From Thioalkalivibrio sp. XN8 (GTDB lineage: Bacteria; Pseudomonadota; Gammaproteobacteria; Steroidobacterales; XN24), in contig NZ_JAALFH010000033.1 of NCBI RefSeq assembly GCF_011058255.1, positions 1 to 64,000 of the forward strand: a stretch of 64,000 nt of DNA, given 5' to 3'. The first letter of the stretch is position 1. Each line of letters starts with the position of its first letter. A model generated the notes under the pieces. The model ran no database searches and was not told the DNA's origin. It saw only the letters and a program-made list of their open reading frames with translations. Position numbers and translations under genes: made by a program. Positions 18,341 to 25,620 of the stretch are shown here, piece by piece.

Positions 18341-19347
18341 TCCGTCCCGCCCGCCAGCAGCCGGTGCAGGATCGCCATCTGTACCGTCATCCTGTTACGC
18401 GCCTGCGGCAGCACCCGGCTGCGCGGGCCGTCGAGGATTTCGTCCGCCACCACCACGTTGCGCCGCACCGGCAGGCAGTGCATGAACACGGCGTCCTGCC
18501 TGGCCTTGGCAAACCAGGATTCGTCCACCATCCAGTGCTCCAGCGCGGCGCGCTGCGCGCGGTCGTCGGCGGGACGCCCATAATAACGCGTGGACTGCCA
18601 GCTCTTGGCATAGACCACGTGGGCGCCCTCCATGGCCTCGGCGCGATCGTCGGTCTCGCGCAGCGAGCCGCCGGAGGCCGCGGCCGCGGCGCGGGCACGC
18701 CCCATGATGGCCTCGGGCAGCTCGTAGCCCTCCGGCCGCAGCACCGTCACGTCCATGCCGCGCATCGCCGCCATGTGCACTGCTGCCGAGGGCACGGCCA
18801 GCGGCAGCGGGTTGGGATGGTTGGCCCAGGAGAGCACGAAACGGCCGCCGGCTTTCGGCACGCCGATGTCGTCCATGGTCTTCCAGTCCGCCAGCGCCTG
18901 GCAGGGATGGTTCACCGCCGACTCCATGTTCACCAGCGGGGCGGGGCAGTAGCCCGCCATTTCCATGAACTTGCGCTCCTCGATGTCGGCCTGCAGGTCG
19001 ATGCCGCCGGCGAAAGCGCGGATGCCGAGCACGTCGGCGTAGCTCGCCAGCACCGGCACCGCCTCGCGGATGTGCTCGGCCGCCTCGCCGTCCATGACGA
19101 TGCCGTCGCGGGTCTCCAGCTTCCAGGTGCCCTGGCCCGGCGTGATCACGAAGGAGCCGCCGCCGAGGCGGGTCATGGCGGCCTGGAAGGAGGCCACGGT
19201 GCGCAGGGAGGGGTTGAAGAACAGCATGCCCATCACCTTGCCGCGCAGTGCGGTGGGCTCCGGATGGCGCTCGAGGCGGGCGGCGAGCTCGAGCAGCGCG
19301 GCGACTTCCTCGGGGCTGTGCTCGGCTAGGTCGATAAAGCGTTTCAT
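18337..19347 (-). CDS. argF': N-acylornithine carbamoyltransferase (ArgF'), probably succinylornithine type
   Basis: Transfers carbamoyl from carbamoyl phosphate to an N-acylated ornithine, giving N-acylcitrulline. The 336-residue product has FFNPSLRT for carbamoyl phosphate, the VMDG-x-x-x-EH segment and HCLPVRRN; these are the acylornithine pattern, not that of ordinary OTCase. Aligned by eye to Xanthomonas AOTCase, the residue equal to Glu92 is Ala90, and the residue equal to the carboxylated Lys302 is Val. Bacteroides SOTCase has Pro and a hydrophobic residue at these places, and published Glu92 substitutions including Ala switch AOTCase to succinylornithine. I infer succinylornithine specificity. 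ATGA overlap with argD. Confidence 0.88.
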   Translation of the reverse strand: MKRFIDLAEHSPEEVAALLELAARLERHPEPTALRGKVMGMLFFNPSLRTVASFQAAMTRLGGGSFVITPGQGTWKLETRDGIVMDGEAAEHIREAVPVLASYADVLGIRAFAGGIDLQADIEERKFMEMAGYCPAPLVNMESAVNHPCQALADWKTMDDIGVPKAGGRFVLSWANHPNPLPLAVPSAAVHMAAMRGMDVTVLRPEGYELPEAIMGRARAAAAASGGSLRETDDRAEAMEGAHVVYAKSWQSTRYYGRPADDRAQRAALEHWMVDESWFAKARQDAVFMHCLPVRRNVVVADEILDGPRSRVLPQARNRMTVQMAILHRLLAGGTE

Positions 19348-20507
19348 GGCGCGATCTCCGTTAGGGCCGCCGCCAGCATGGCGACGTGTTCGGGTTCGAG
19401 GGTGAGGGGCGGCAGCAGGCGCAGCACCGCCGGGTCGGCGCTGGTCCCGGCGAGGATGCCATGTTCGAGCAGCTCGGCCTGGATCTCTTTCGCCGGCCGG
19501 CTGCAGACCAGGCCGAGCAGGAAGCCGGCGCCCTGGATGGACTGCACCGGCCCGACGCGGCAGGTCTCGCGGACCTGCTGCGAGACGGTGCGGATGTTGT
19601 CCAGCAGCTGCTCGTCGTGAATCACGCCGATCACCGTCTCGATGGCGGCGCAGGCCATGGGGCCGCCGCCGAAGGTCGTGCCCAGCTCGCCGATCTTCAG
19701 GCCGGCGGCGATCTCCGCCGTGGTGATGACGGCGCCGGCGGGGAAGCCGCCGGCCAGGCCCTTGGCCGTGGTGAGGATGTCCGGCGTGATCCCGTAGTAG
19801 TCGGCCGCGAAGGGCCGGCCGGTGCGGCCCATGCCGCACTGGACCTCGTCGAAGATCAGCAGCGCCCCGGCCGCGCGGGTCACTTCCCGCGCCGCGGCCA
19901 GGAACTCCGCCGGCAGGTCGACGGCGCCGGCAACGCCCTGCACCGGCTCGAGGATGACGGCGGCGGTGTCCTCGCCGACCTTGTGCCGGAGCGCGCCGAC
20001 GTCGCGCGGCGAGACGAAGCTCACCTCGAAGGGCTTCTGCGGGAAGCCGTACCACTTCTCGCTGCCCCAGGTGACCGCGGCGGCGGCGGCGGTGCGACCG
20101 TGGAAGGCGCCCTCCACGGCGACGACACGGTTGCGCCCCGGTGCGCGGAAGGCCAGCTTCAACGCATTCTCGTTGGCCTCGGCGCCGCTGTTGACCAGGA
20201 ACACCCGGTCCAGTCCGGGCGGGGCGAAGCGGGCCAGGGCCTCGCTGGCGCGGGCGCGCAGCGCGAGCGGCAGCAGGTTGCTCTGGAAGGTCAGGCGCTT
20301 GACCTGGTCCTGCAGCGCCGCCACGAGACGCGGATGGCCGTAGCCCAGCGCCGCGACGGCATGGCCGCCGTACAGGTCGAGAATGCGCCGGCCGTCGGCC
20401 AGCTCCAGCCAGGCGCCTGCGCCACCCACCGGTTCCAGCGCCAGCTGGGCGTAAACGGGCAGGGTCCAGGCGAGCTCGTCGGCTTGCGTGGTGCTCATGG
20501 CGTTCAT
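19344..20507 (-). CDS. argD: Acylornithine aminotransferase (class III, PLP)
   Basis: Transaminates N-acylglutamate semialdehyde to N-acylornithine, with glutamate as amino donor. The 387-residue product has the class III pattern: NSGAEANENALKLA, the FHGRTAAA phosphate loop, FDEVQCGMGRTG with the PLP-ring Asp, and the Schiff-base lysine in TTAKGLAGG. The ATG at 20505-20507 overlaps the argC stop; a second ATG three codons later is also possible. Class III sequence alone does not fix the substrate, but the neighbours make arginine synthesis the likely role. Confidence 0.93.
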   Translation of the reverse strand: MNAMSTTQADELAWTLPVYAQLALEPVGGAGAWLELADGRRILDLYGGHAVAALGYGHPRLVAALQDQVKRLTFQSNLLPLALRARASEALARFAPPGLDRVFLVNSGAEANENALKLAFRAPGRNRVVAVEGAFHGRTAAAAAVTWGSEKWYGFPQKPFEVSFVSPRDVGALRHKVGEDTAAVILEPVQGVAGAVDLPAEFLAAAREVTRAAGALLIFDEVQCGMGRTGRPFAADYYGITPDILTTAKGLAGGFPAGAVITTAEIAAGLKIGELGTTFGGGPMACAAIETVIGVIHDEQLLDNIRTVSQQVRETCRVGPVQSIQGAGFLLGLVCSRPAKEIQAELLEHGILAGTSADPAVLRLLPPLTLEPEHVAMLAAALTEIAP

Positions 20508-21562
20508 ATCCAGGCCGGCCCAGGCAGGCGGAGGCCGGCGTCCTCGGGCAGGTCCAGCAGCCGGTTGAGCCACTGCATGGCGCCGCCGGCGGCGCCCTTG
20601 ACCAGGTTGTCGATGGCCGACATCACCACGAAAGCCTCGCCTTCGGCCGCGACCGACAGCCGCGCGCGGTTGGAGCCGGCCACGTCCTTGATGCGCGGCG
20701 GCGTGTCGATCACTTCGACAAAGGGCGAGCCGGCGTAGGCTGCCGCGAGGGCCTCCCGCAGGGCGGCCGCGGTCGCGGGCCCGGCCAGGCGGCCGTGGAC
20801 CGTGGCATGGATGCCGCGCGCCCACGGTCCCGAGTGCGGCACGAAATGCACCTGGCAGGGCGCCGCGGCCTCGGCCGCGAGTTGCTCGATCTCCGGCCGG
20901 TGGCGATGAGTCAGCGGCTGGTAGGCGAACATGTTCGAGTGCCGCACCGGGTGGTGCGTGCCCTCGCCCAGCTTGCGGCCGGCGCCGGTGCTGCCGGTCA
21001 CGGCCGAGACGAAAAACTCCGGCTCGGCCAGGCCGGCGCGCAGCAGCGGCACGATCCCCAGCAGCACCGAGGTGACGAAGCAGCCGGGGTGGCCGATGTG
21101 CTTCGCCGGCAGGCCGGCGACATGCTCCGGCACCGCGGCAGCGAACTCCGCCAGCCGCTCCGGGCAGGCATGCGGATGGCCGTAGACGCGCGCGTAAGCT
21201 GCCGGGTCGCGGAACCGGAAATCGGCCGACGCGTCCACTACGCTGAGTTCGGCGCCCGCCGCGGCGGCAACCCGGAGCAGCGTATCGATCCGTCCGGCCG
21301 CCGCGCCGTGGGGCGCGGCGCAGAACAGGGCGCGCACCCGGCCGTCACCGACCGCCTGCTCGAGCGCCGCCTCGTCGCAGAACGTCGCGGCCGGGAAGGC
21401 GCCCGCGAGGTTGGGGAAGGTCGCCGCGATCGGGGCGCCGGCCCGGCTCTCGGAGGAGGCCGCGACCAGCTCGAGCCCGGGATGGCCCGCCAGGAGCCGC
21501 AGGAACTCGCCCGCCACGTAGCCGGTGCCGCCGAGCACGGCGACGGGATGGCGCTTGCTCAT
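20504..21562 (-). CDS. argC: N-acyl-gamma-glutamyl-phosphate reductase
   Basis: NADPH-dependent reduction of acylglutamyl phosphate to the semialdehyde. The 352-residue product has the nucleotide loop GGTGYVAGE at the N-terminus, the catalytic Cys in GHPGCF (about residue 153) and the HRHRPEIEQ segment typical of ArgC. The ATG at 21560-21562 overlaps the stop of the upstream P-loop gene, and the argC stop overlaps argD, so the run from the P-loop gene to lysA is one continuous coupled chain. Confidence 0.95.
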   Translation of the reverse strand: MSKRHPVAVLGGTGYVAGEFLRLLAGHPGLELVAASSESRAGAPIAATFPNLAGAFPAATFCDEAALEQAVGDGRVRALFCAAPHGAAAGRIDTLLRVAAAAGAELSVVDASADFRFRDPAAYARVYGHPHACPERLAEFAAAVPEHVAGLPAKHIGHPGCFVTSVLLGIVPLLRAGLAEPEFFVSAVTGSTGAGRKLGEGTHHPVRHSNMFAYQPLTHRHRPEIEQLAAEAAAPCQVHFVPHSGPWARGIHATVHGRLAGPATAAALREALAAAYAGSPFVEVIDTPPRIKDVAGSNRARLSVAAEGEAFVVMSAIDNLVKGAAGGAMQWLNRLLDLPEDAGLRLPGPAWI

Positions 21563-22620
21563 GCCCCGGCCTCCGGACCGAACAGCACGCCGCGCAGGTG
21601 CTCGCCGAGCTCGGCTTCCTGGGTCAGCGCATTGAAGGCGGCGACGCCCATCTGCTCGCGGATGATCTTCACGCCCACCTCGTTGTCGGTCGACCGGCCG
21701 GTGACCATGGCCGGCTCGATGTCGAAGCGCTCGCGCAGCAGCTGCACACCGCCGAAGGCGCCGACCGGGTCGTTGGCGCACAGAATCACGGCGGATACCG
21801 CCTGGCGCACCTCGGGGTCCTTGAGAATGGCCTCGACGCCGTAGGCGCCGAGGATGCCGTCGCCGAGCTCGAACACGATCACGTCCGGCCGCGTCTCGGC
21901 CATGCGGTTGAGCATGGTGCGGGTGAGGCGCGGGCCGTTGCCCGGGGCGGTGGTGACGATGCCGAAGTCGGTGAAGATGGCAGTGGCACGGGCGCCGGCG
22001 TCTTCCATCGCCAGGATGTCACGGCGCAGCGACACGCCGGTCGCCTTGAAGGCCGCCACGCGGTAGCCGTAATGCGAGAAACGGCTGATGATGGCCGCCG
22101 CCGCGGCGGTTTTGCCGGCGTCCATGCAGGTTCCGGCCAGTGCCACGACCGGGATACCGCGCATGTCCACGACCGGGTTCTCCGGCAGCTTGATGCTGCC
22201 GACCCGCGCCGGGGTGCCGATGCGCTCGCCGAGATAAGGGAAGTGCAGCACCGTGCCGAGCACGCGGCACTCGAAGGGCTGGCCGCGGTCGCGGTTGACG
22301 GAGTCGCAGATGCCCATGACCCCGCCCAGGTTGAGCAGGTTGATGGTATCCCCCGGCGCGAGTTTTTCCGGGATGTGGCCCGAGTAACCGAACAGCGCGT
22401 GGCGGTGCCCCAGCGCCCCCACCACGATATCGCCGCGCTTGACCTGCGCCATGCGTCCCGAAGTCAGCTCGATGGTGTTGTAGGTGGACTTGTTGGACAG
22501 CACCTCGACGGCGATGACCACGCCTTCTTCGCAGGGAATTTCGCTGGCGATGCGCACCTCGCGGCCGAGCCGGCAGCTCTGCGCCACCGAGGCGATCTTG
22601 TCGACGACCAGTGGGCGCAT
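21559..22620 (-). CDS. P-loop protein of unknown function inside the arginine operon
   Basis: A 353-residue cytoplasmic protein. The N-terminal third (1-150) is beta-rich and has no motif I know. The C-terminal part holds a Walker A-like loop, GTCMDAGKT (about residues 162-170), followed by features of dethiobiotin-synthetase/MobB-like NTPases (VAAFKATGV, DVIVFELGDGILG, VILCANDPVGAF). It resembles the DUF1611-type group only in general layout. It lies between argG and argC, three bases after argG, and its stop overlaps argC, so it is expressed with the pathway. The window lacks the acylglutamate synthase and the deacylase; this protein is a candidate for an auxiliary or missing step, but no activity can be assigned. 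Confidence 0.8.
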   Translation of the reverse strand: MRPLVVDKIASVAQSCRLGREVRIASEIPCEEGVVIAVEVLSNKSTYNTIELTSGRMAQVKRGDIVVGALGHRHALFGYSGHIPEKLAPGDTINLLNLGGVMGICDSVNRDRGQPFECRVLGTVLHFPYLGERIGTPARVGSIKLPENPVVDMRGIPVVALAGTCMDAGKTAAAAAIISRFSHYGYRVAAFKATGVSLRRDILAMEDAGARATAIFTDFGIVTTAPGNGPRLTRTMLNRMAETRPDVIVFELGDGILGAYGVEAILKDPEVRQAVSAVILCANDPVGAFGGVQLLRERFDIEPAMVTGRSTDNEVGVKIIREQMGVAAFNALTQEAELGEHLRGVLFGPEAGA

Positions 22621-22623
22621 CGC

Positions 22624-23835
22624 TCAGCCCCCCGCCCGCGTGTGCAGCATGCCCGCCAGCGCTTTCATGCGCGCCAGGCCCAGCGCGTCGGCCGCGCTCC
22701 ATTCGCCGGCCGCCTCGCCGTACTTGCCCTTGGTGGCCGCCAGCAGCGAATGCGGCGAGCTGACGCCCTCGACGAACAGCGAGCCGGGACGGAACAGCAG
22801 CTTCACCTCGCCGGTGACGCGCGCCTGCGAAGAGGACAGCAGCGCCTCGATGTCGCGTGCCGCGGGCTCGAGATGCTGGCCCTCATGCACCAGGTCGCCG
22901 TAAACCAGGCCCAGCGGCTCCTTCACTTTCAGCTGCGTGCCGGTCAGCGTGAGCTTCTCCAGCTCGCGGTGGGCGCAAAGGAGGGTCTCGGCCGCGGGCG
23001 CTTCGAAGGCAACGCGGCCCTTGGAACCCAGGATGGTCTCGCCCAGGTGGATGCCGCGGCCGATACCGTAGGGGCCGGCCAGCGCCTCCAGTTGCTCGAT
23101 CAGGTCCACGGGCTCCAGGCGCTTCCCGTCCAGCGCCACCGGCACGCCCCGTTCGAACATGAGGGTATGGCGGGCCGGCTCGCGCGGCGCATCGAAGGCG
23201 CCGGCCGTCACCACCCAGGCCGACTCGGGGATGGACTCCTGCGAGTCAAGGGTTTCCTTGCCGCCGATGGTGGTGCCCCACAGCCCCCTGTTGATGGAGT
23301 AGGCGCCGCCGCCGGGCGGGACGGGGAGGCCGCGCTCTTCGAGCCAGGCCACCTGCGCCGCGCGCTGCCAGTCGTGGTCGCGCACCGGGGCCAGCACCTC
23401 CAGGCCCGGCCGCAGCGTGCGCAGCGCGACCTCGAAGCGGACCTGGTCGTTGCCGGCGGCGGTGCTGCCATGGGCCACCGTGTCGCTGCCCAGCGTTGCC
23501 GCCTGCTCCGCCACCATGCGCGCCTGCAGGCCGCGCTCCGCACCCACGCACAGCGGATAGAGCTGGCCCTTGCGCGTGTTGCCGAACACCAGGAATTTCA
23601 GCACCGAATCGAAGAAGGCGCGCTTGGCATCGACGGTGATGTGGCGTTCCGCGCCCAGCGCCAGGGCACGCTGCTCCAGGGCCGCCGTATCGACCCCGCC
23701 GCCGGTGTCCACGGTCACGGTGACCACCGGGCGGCCCAGCGTCTCCTTGAGCCAGGCGACGCAGAAGGAAGTGTCGAGGCCCCCGGAGAAGGCCAGCAGG
23801 ATCGGGCTTCCGCCCGCGGGGGGAGAGGCAGTCAT
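22624..23835 (-). CDS. argG: Argininosuccinate synthase
   Basis: ATP-dependent joining of citrulline and aspartate. The 403-residue product has the PP-loop AFSGGLDTSF at residues 14-23, GSTAAGNDQVRFE (aspartate/citrulline site) and INRGLWGTTIGGKE. It belongs to the ArgG branch that accompanies acyl-citrulline pathways in Xanthomonadales and Bacteroidetes. It starts seven bases after the argR stop and appears to be the first structural gene of the operon. Confidence 0.95.
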   Translation of the reverse strand: MTASPPAGGSPILLAFSGGLDTSFCVAWLKETLGRPVVTVTVDTGGGVDTAALEQRALALGAERHITVDAKRAFFDSVLKFLVFGNTRKGQLYPLCVGAERGLQARMVAEQAATLGSDTVAHGSTAAGNDQVRFEVALRTLRPGLEVLAPVRDHDWQRAAQVAWLEERGLPVPPGGGAYSINRGLWGTTIGGKETLDSQESIPESAWVVTAGAFDAPREPARHTLMFERGVPVALDGKRLEPVDLIEQLEALAGPYGIGRGIHLGETILGSKGRVAFEAPAAETLLCAHRELEKLTLTGTQLKVKEPLGLVYGDLVHEGQHLEPAARDIEALLSSSQARVTGEVKLLFRPGSLFVEGVSSPHSLLAATKGKYGEAAGEWSAADALGLARMKALAGMLHTRAGG

Positions 23836-23842
23836 GTTGTGC

Positions 23843-24295
23843 TTACCTTGGGAAGATCTGGGTGAGACGGGCGAGCAGGACCTGCTGGCCGCGAGCGGAA
23901 GCGGTGGCGACGAAGATTGTATCGTCTCCGGAGATCGTGCCCACCACCTCGCCCCAGCCCGCGCGGTCGACGGCCACCGCGACGCTTTGCGCCGCGCCGA
24001 TGGAAGTGCGGATCACGGTGAGATGCGGGCCGGCCGCCGACCAGCCGGTGACGAAGCCCGCCAGCGCACCGAAGTCCGTGGCCGGGCCGCCGATGTTCTG
24101 TGGCGCCAGGTAGCGCTCGCCGACTTTCGCCACCCCCAGGTCGCGCAGGTCACGGCTGACGCTCGACTGGGTGGCCGGAAAGCCGCGCGCGGCCAGCAGG
24201 GCCACCAGTTCCGACTGGCGGGTGACGCGCTGCTGGCGCAGGAGGTCGAGGATGAGCTCCCGGCGCTCGTGTTGCTGGGTGTTGACGGCAGGCAT
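23843..24295 (-). CDS. argR: Arginine repressor ArgR
   Basis: Hexameric arginine-sensing repressor. The 150-residue product has the N-terminal winged helix with the recognition motif SSVSRDLRDLG (about residues 43-53) and the C-terminal oligomerisation/arginine-binding domain with GTISGDDTIF, whose acidic pair contacts arginine. It is the first gene of the arginine unit and sits directly under a candidate ARG-box pair, so it is likely autoregulated. The length matches ArgR of other bacteria. Confidence 0.95.
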   Translation of the reverse strand: MPAVNTQQHERRELILDLLRQQRVTRQSELVALLAARGFPATQSSVSRDLRDLGVAKVGERYLAPQNIGGPATDFGALAGFVTGWSAAGPHLTVIRTSIGAAQSVAVAVDRAGWGEVVGTISGDDTIFVATASARGQQVLLARLTQIFPR

Positions 24296-24319
24296 GGGCT
24301 GGATGAGTGATCGGGCGGG

Positions 24320-24357
24320 TAAATATGCGCATGATTAGAAATTAATGCGCATGCGAT
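24320..24357. promoter_or_regulatory. Candidate ArgR operator (two ARG boxes) and arg promoter
   Basis: Two identical palindromes ATGCGCAT (24325-24332 and 24345-24352) sit 20 bases centre to centre on one face of the helix, flanked by A/T (TAAAT and GATTA around the first, ATTA before the second). ArgR usually binds two 18-bp boxes at about this spacing. The site lies 25-60 bases upstream of argR and is the only AT-rich patch in the argR-esterase intergenic region, so it probably covers the operon promoter. The half-sites fit the E. coli box (TGAAT) only loosely. Confidence 0.55.
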
Positions 24358-24442
24358 GTCAACCCCCAACGGCCCCGCGCCGGCCCCGCCGGGGTTAAAC
24401 TGCCGCCTTTCCGCCCGGACCAGTCACGGAGCCCCGCCAGCC

Positions 24443-25111
24443 ATGAGCCTCAAGCTGCAGACCGTCGAGCGCGAAACCGGGCCTGAGCCCACCACCAGCG
24501 TCATCTGGCTGCACGGACTCGGCGCCGACGGCTACGACTTCGACCCCATCGTGCCGGCGCTGCGCCTCGCCGGCGGGCCCGCCACCCGCTATGTCTTCCC
24601 GCATGCCCCGGTCCGCCCCGTCACCATCAACGGCGGCATGGAGATGCGGGCCTGGTACGACATCTACGCCATCGAGCGCGGCGCGCGCGAGGACGCCAGC
24701 GGTATCCGCGAGAGCGCCGAGGCGGTCGGCGCGCTGATCGCGCGCGAAGGCGAGCGCGGCATTCCGCCCGAGCGGGTCGTGCTGGCAGGGTTTTCCCAGG
24801 GCGGCGCCATCGCCCTGCATGCCGGGTTGCGCTACCCGCAGCAACTCGCCGGCATCATCGGCCTGTCCACCTACCTGCCGCTCAAGTCGGCCGCCGGCGA
24901 GTTCCACGCCGCGAACCGCAGCACACCGCTGTTCATGGCCCACGGCTCGATGGATCCGGTGGTGCCGTCCTTCCTCGGCCAGGAGAGCGCCGAGCTCCTG
25001 GCGCAGTCCGGCTACCAGGTCGAGTACAAGACCTACGTGATGCCGCACGCGGTATGCCCGGAGGAGGTCGAGGACATCCGGAACTGGCTGCGCCAGCGCT
25101 TCGCCGCCTGA
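24443..25111 (+). CDS. Alpha/beta-hydrolase carboxylesterase (YpfH/EstB-like)
   Basis: Hydrolyses short acyl esters; the physiological substrate is unknown. The 222-residue product has the oxyanion segment WLHGLGADG, the nucleophile in GFSQGG, the Asp in GSMDPVVP and the catalytic His in MPHAVC: the full triad of the phospholipase/carboxylesterase family, at the family's usual length. The ATG at 24443 is preceded by CACGGAG. It is divergent from argR and ends before repeat locus 1. Confidence 0.93.
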   Translation: MSLKLQTVERETGPEPTTSVIWLHGLGADGYDFDPIVPALRLAGGPATRYVFPHAPVRPVTINGGMEMRAWYDIYAIERGAREDASGIRESAEAVGALIAREGERGIPPERVVLAGFSQGGAIALHAGLRYPQQLAGIIGLSTYLPLKSAAGEFHAANRSTPLFMAHGSMDPVVPSFLGQESAELLAQSGYQVEYKTYVMPHAVCPEEVEDIRNWLRQRFAA

Positions 25112-25220
25112 CCACGGGTCCGCACCGGGCTCCTGGAAGACCTGGCCGCGCGGCCGGCCCCTGTAAGACCTGACCGCGAGGCCGCGCCATTCCCTCGGAG
25201 ACCTGGCCGCGGGGCCAGCC

Positions 25221-25274
25221 CCTGTAGGGTCCCCTTCGCTTGGAAATCTGATGCCGCTCAGGGGACCCTACAGG
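25221..25274 (+). repeat. Hairpin element, locus 1 left (forward)
   Basis: Perfect 14-bp stem (25221-25234 with 25261-25274; CCTGTAGGGTCCCC and its complement) around the 26-nt family loop at 25235-25260, core TTGGAAATCTGATGCC. Confidence 0.9.
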
Positions 25275-25487
25275 ACCCGACCCCGCTGCGACGTCACAGG
25301 GACCAGCGCTGATAGCGCACCAGGACTCGGTGCCCGGCGCCGGCACTCGCCGGCTCGGCTCGGTGCCAAGCGCGGCTGCCGGACCCGCGCAGCGCTGGCG
25401 CTGCTGGATGCTATGTGAGCCTGGCCCGTCGCCGCCGTGGCCGTGAAGCCTGTCCGTGCCGTCTCTGAGGTGGCAGCGGGGTCGTGA

Positions 25488-25541
25488 CATGCATGGCGCC
25501 CTGAGCGGCATCAGATATCCAAGCGAGGGGTGCCATGCATG
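25488..25541 (-). repeat. Hairpin element, locus 1 right (inverted)
   Basis: 14-bp stem with one G-T pair (25488-25501 with 25528-25541; CATGCATGGC...). The loop at 25502-25527 is the reverse complement of the family loop with two changes. The stem sequence is unrelated to that of the left hairpin. Confidence 0.88.
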
Positions 25542-25620
25542 GCGCGGCCTCGCGGTCAGGTCTTACAGGGGCCGGCCCCGCGGTCAGGTCTTCAGCGGGC
25601 GCCAGGGGCCGAACTCGTGG

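Larger units (their letters stand above)
25131..25619. repeat. Repeat locus 1: paired inverted hairpins with flanking tandem units
   Basis: This 509-bp gap between the convergent esterase and S9 peptidase genes has no convincing gene. On the left are three imperfect direct units beginning AGACCTGRCCGCG (25138, 25166, 25199; about 28-33 bp each). Then come a forward hairpin (25221-25274), a 213-bp interior, an inverted hairpin (25488-25541), and the same units inverted (ending near 25563, 25591 and 25620). The interior holds an 11-base inverted pair (GACCCCGCTGC / GCAGCGGGGTC) just inside the hairpins and an approximately 86-bp GC-rich segment absent from locus 2. Confidence 0.85.

Noticed and set aside
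25138-25230. Tandem 28-33 bp units considered as a CRISPR array
   Set aside because: Units are adjacent without unique spacers, vary in sequence, appear inverted on the other flank, and no cas gene is near.
25221-25541. Hairpins considered as integron attC sites
   Set aside because: attC sites keep conserved ends and vary in the centre; here the loop is conserved. There is no integrase and no cassette structure.
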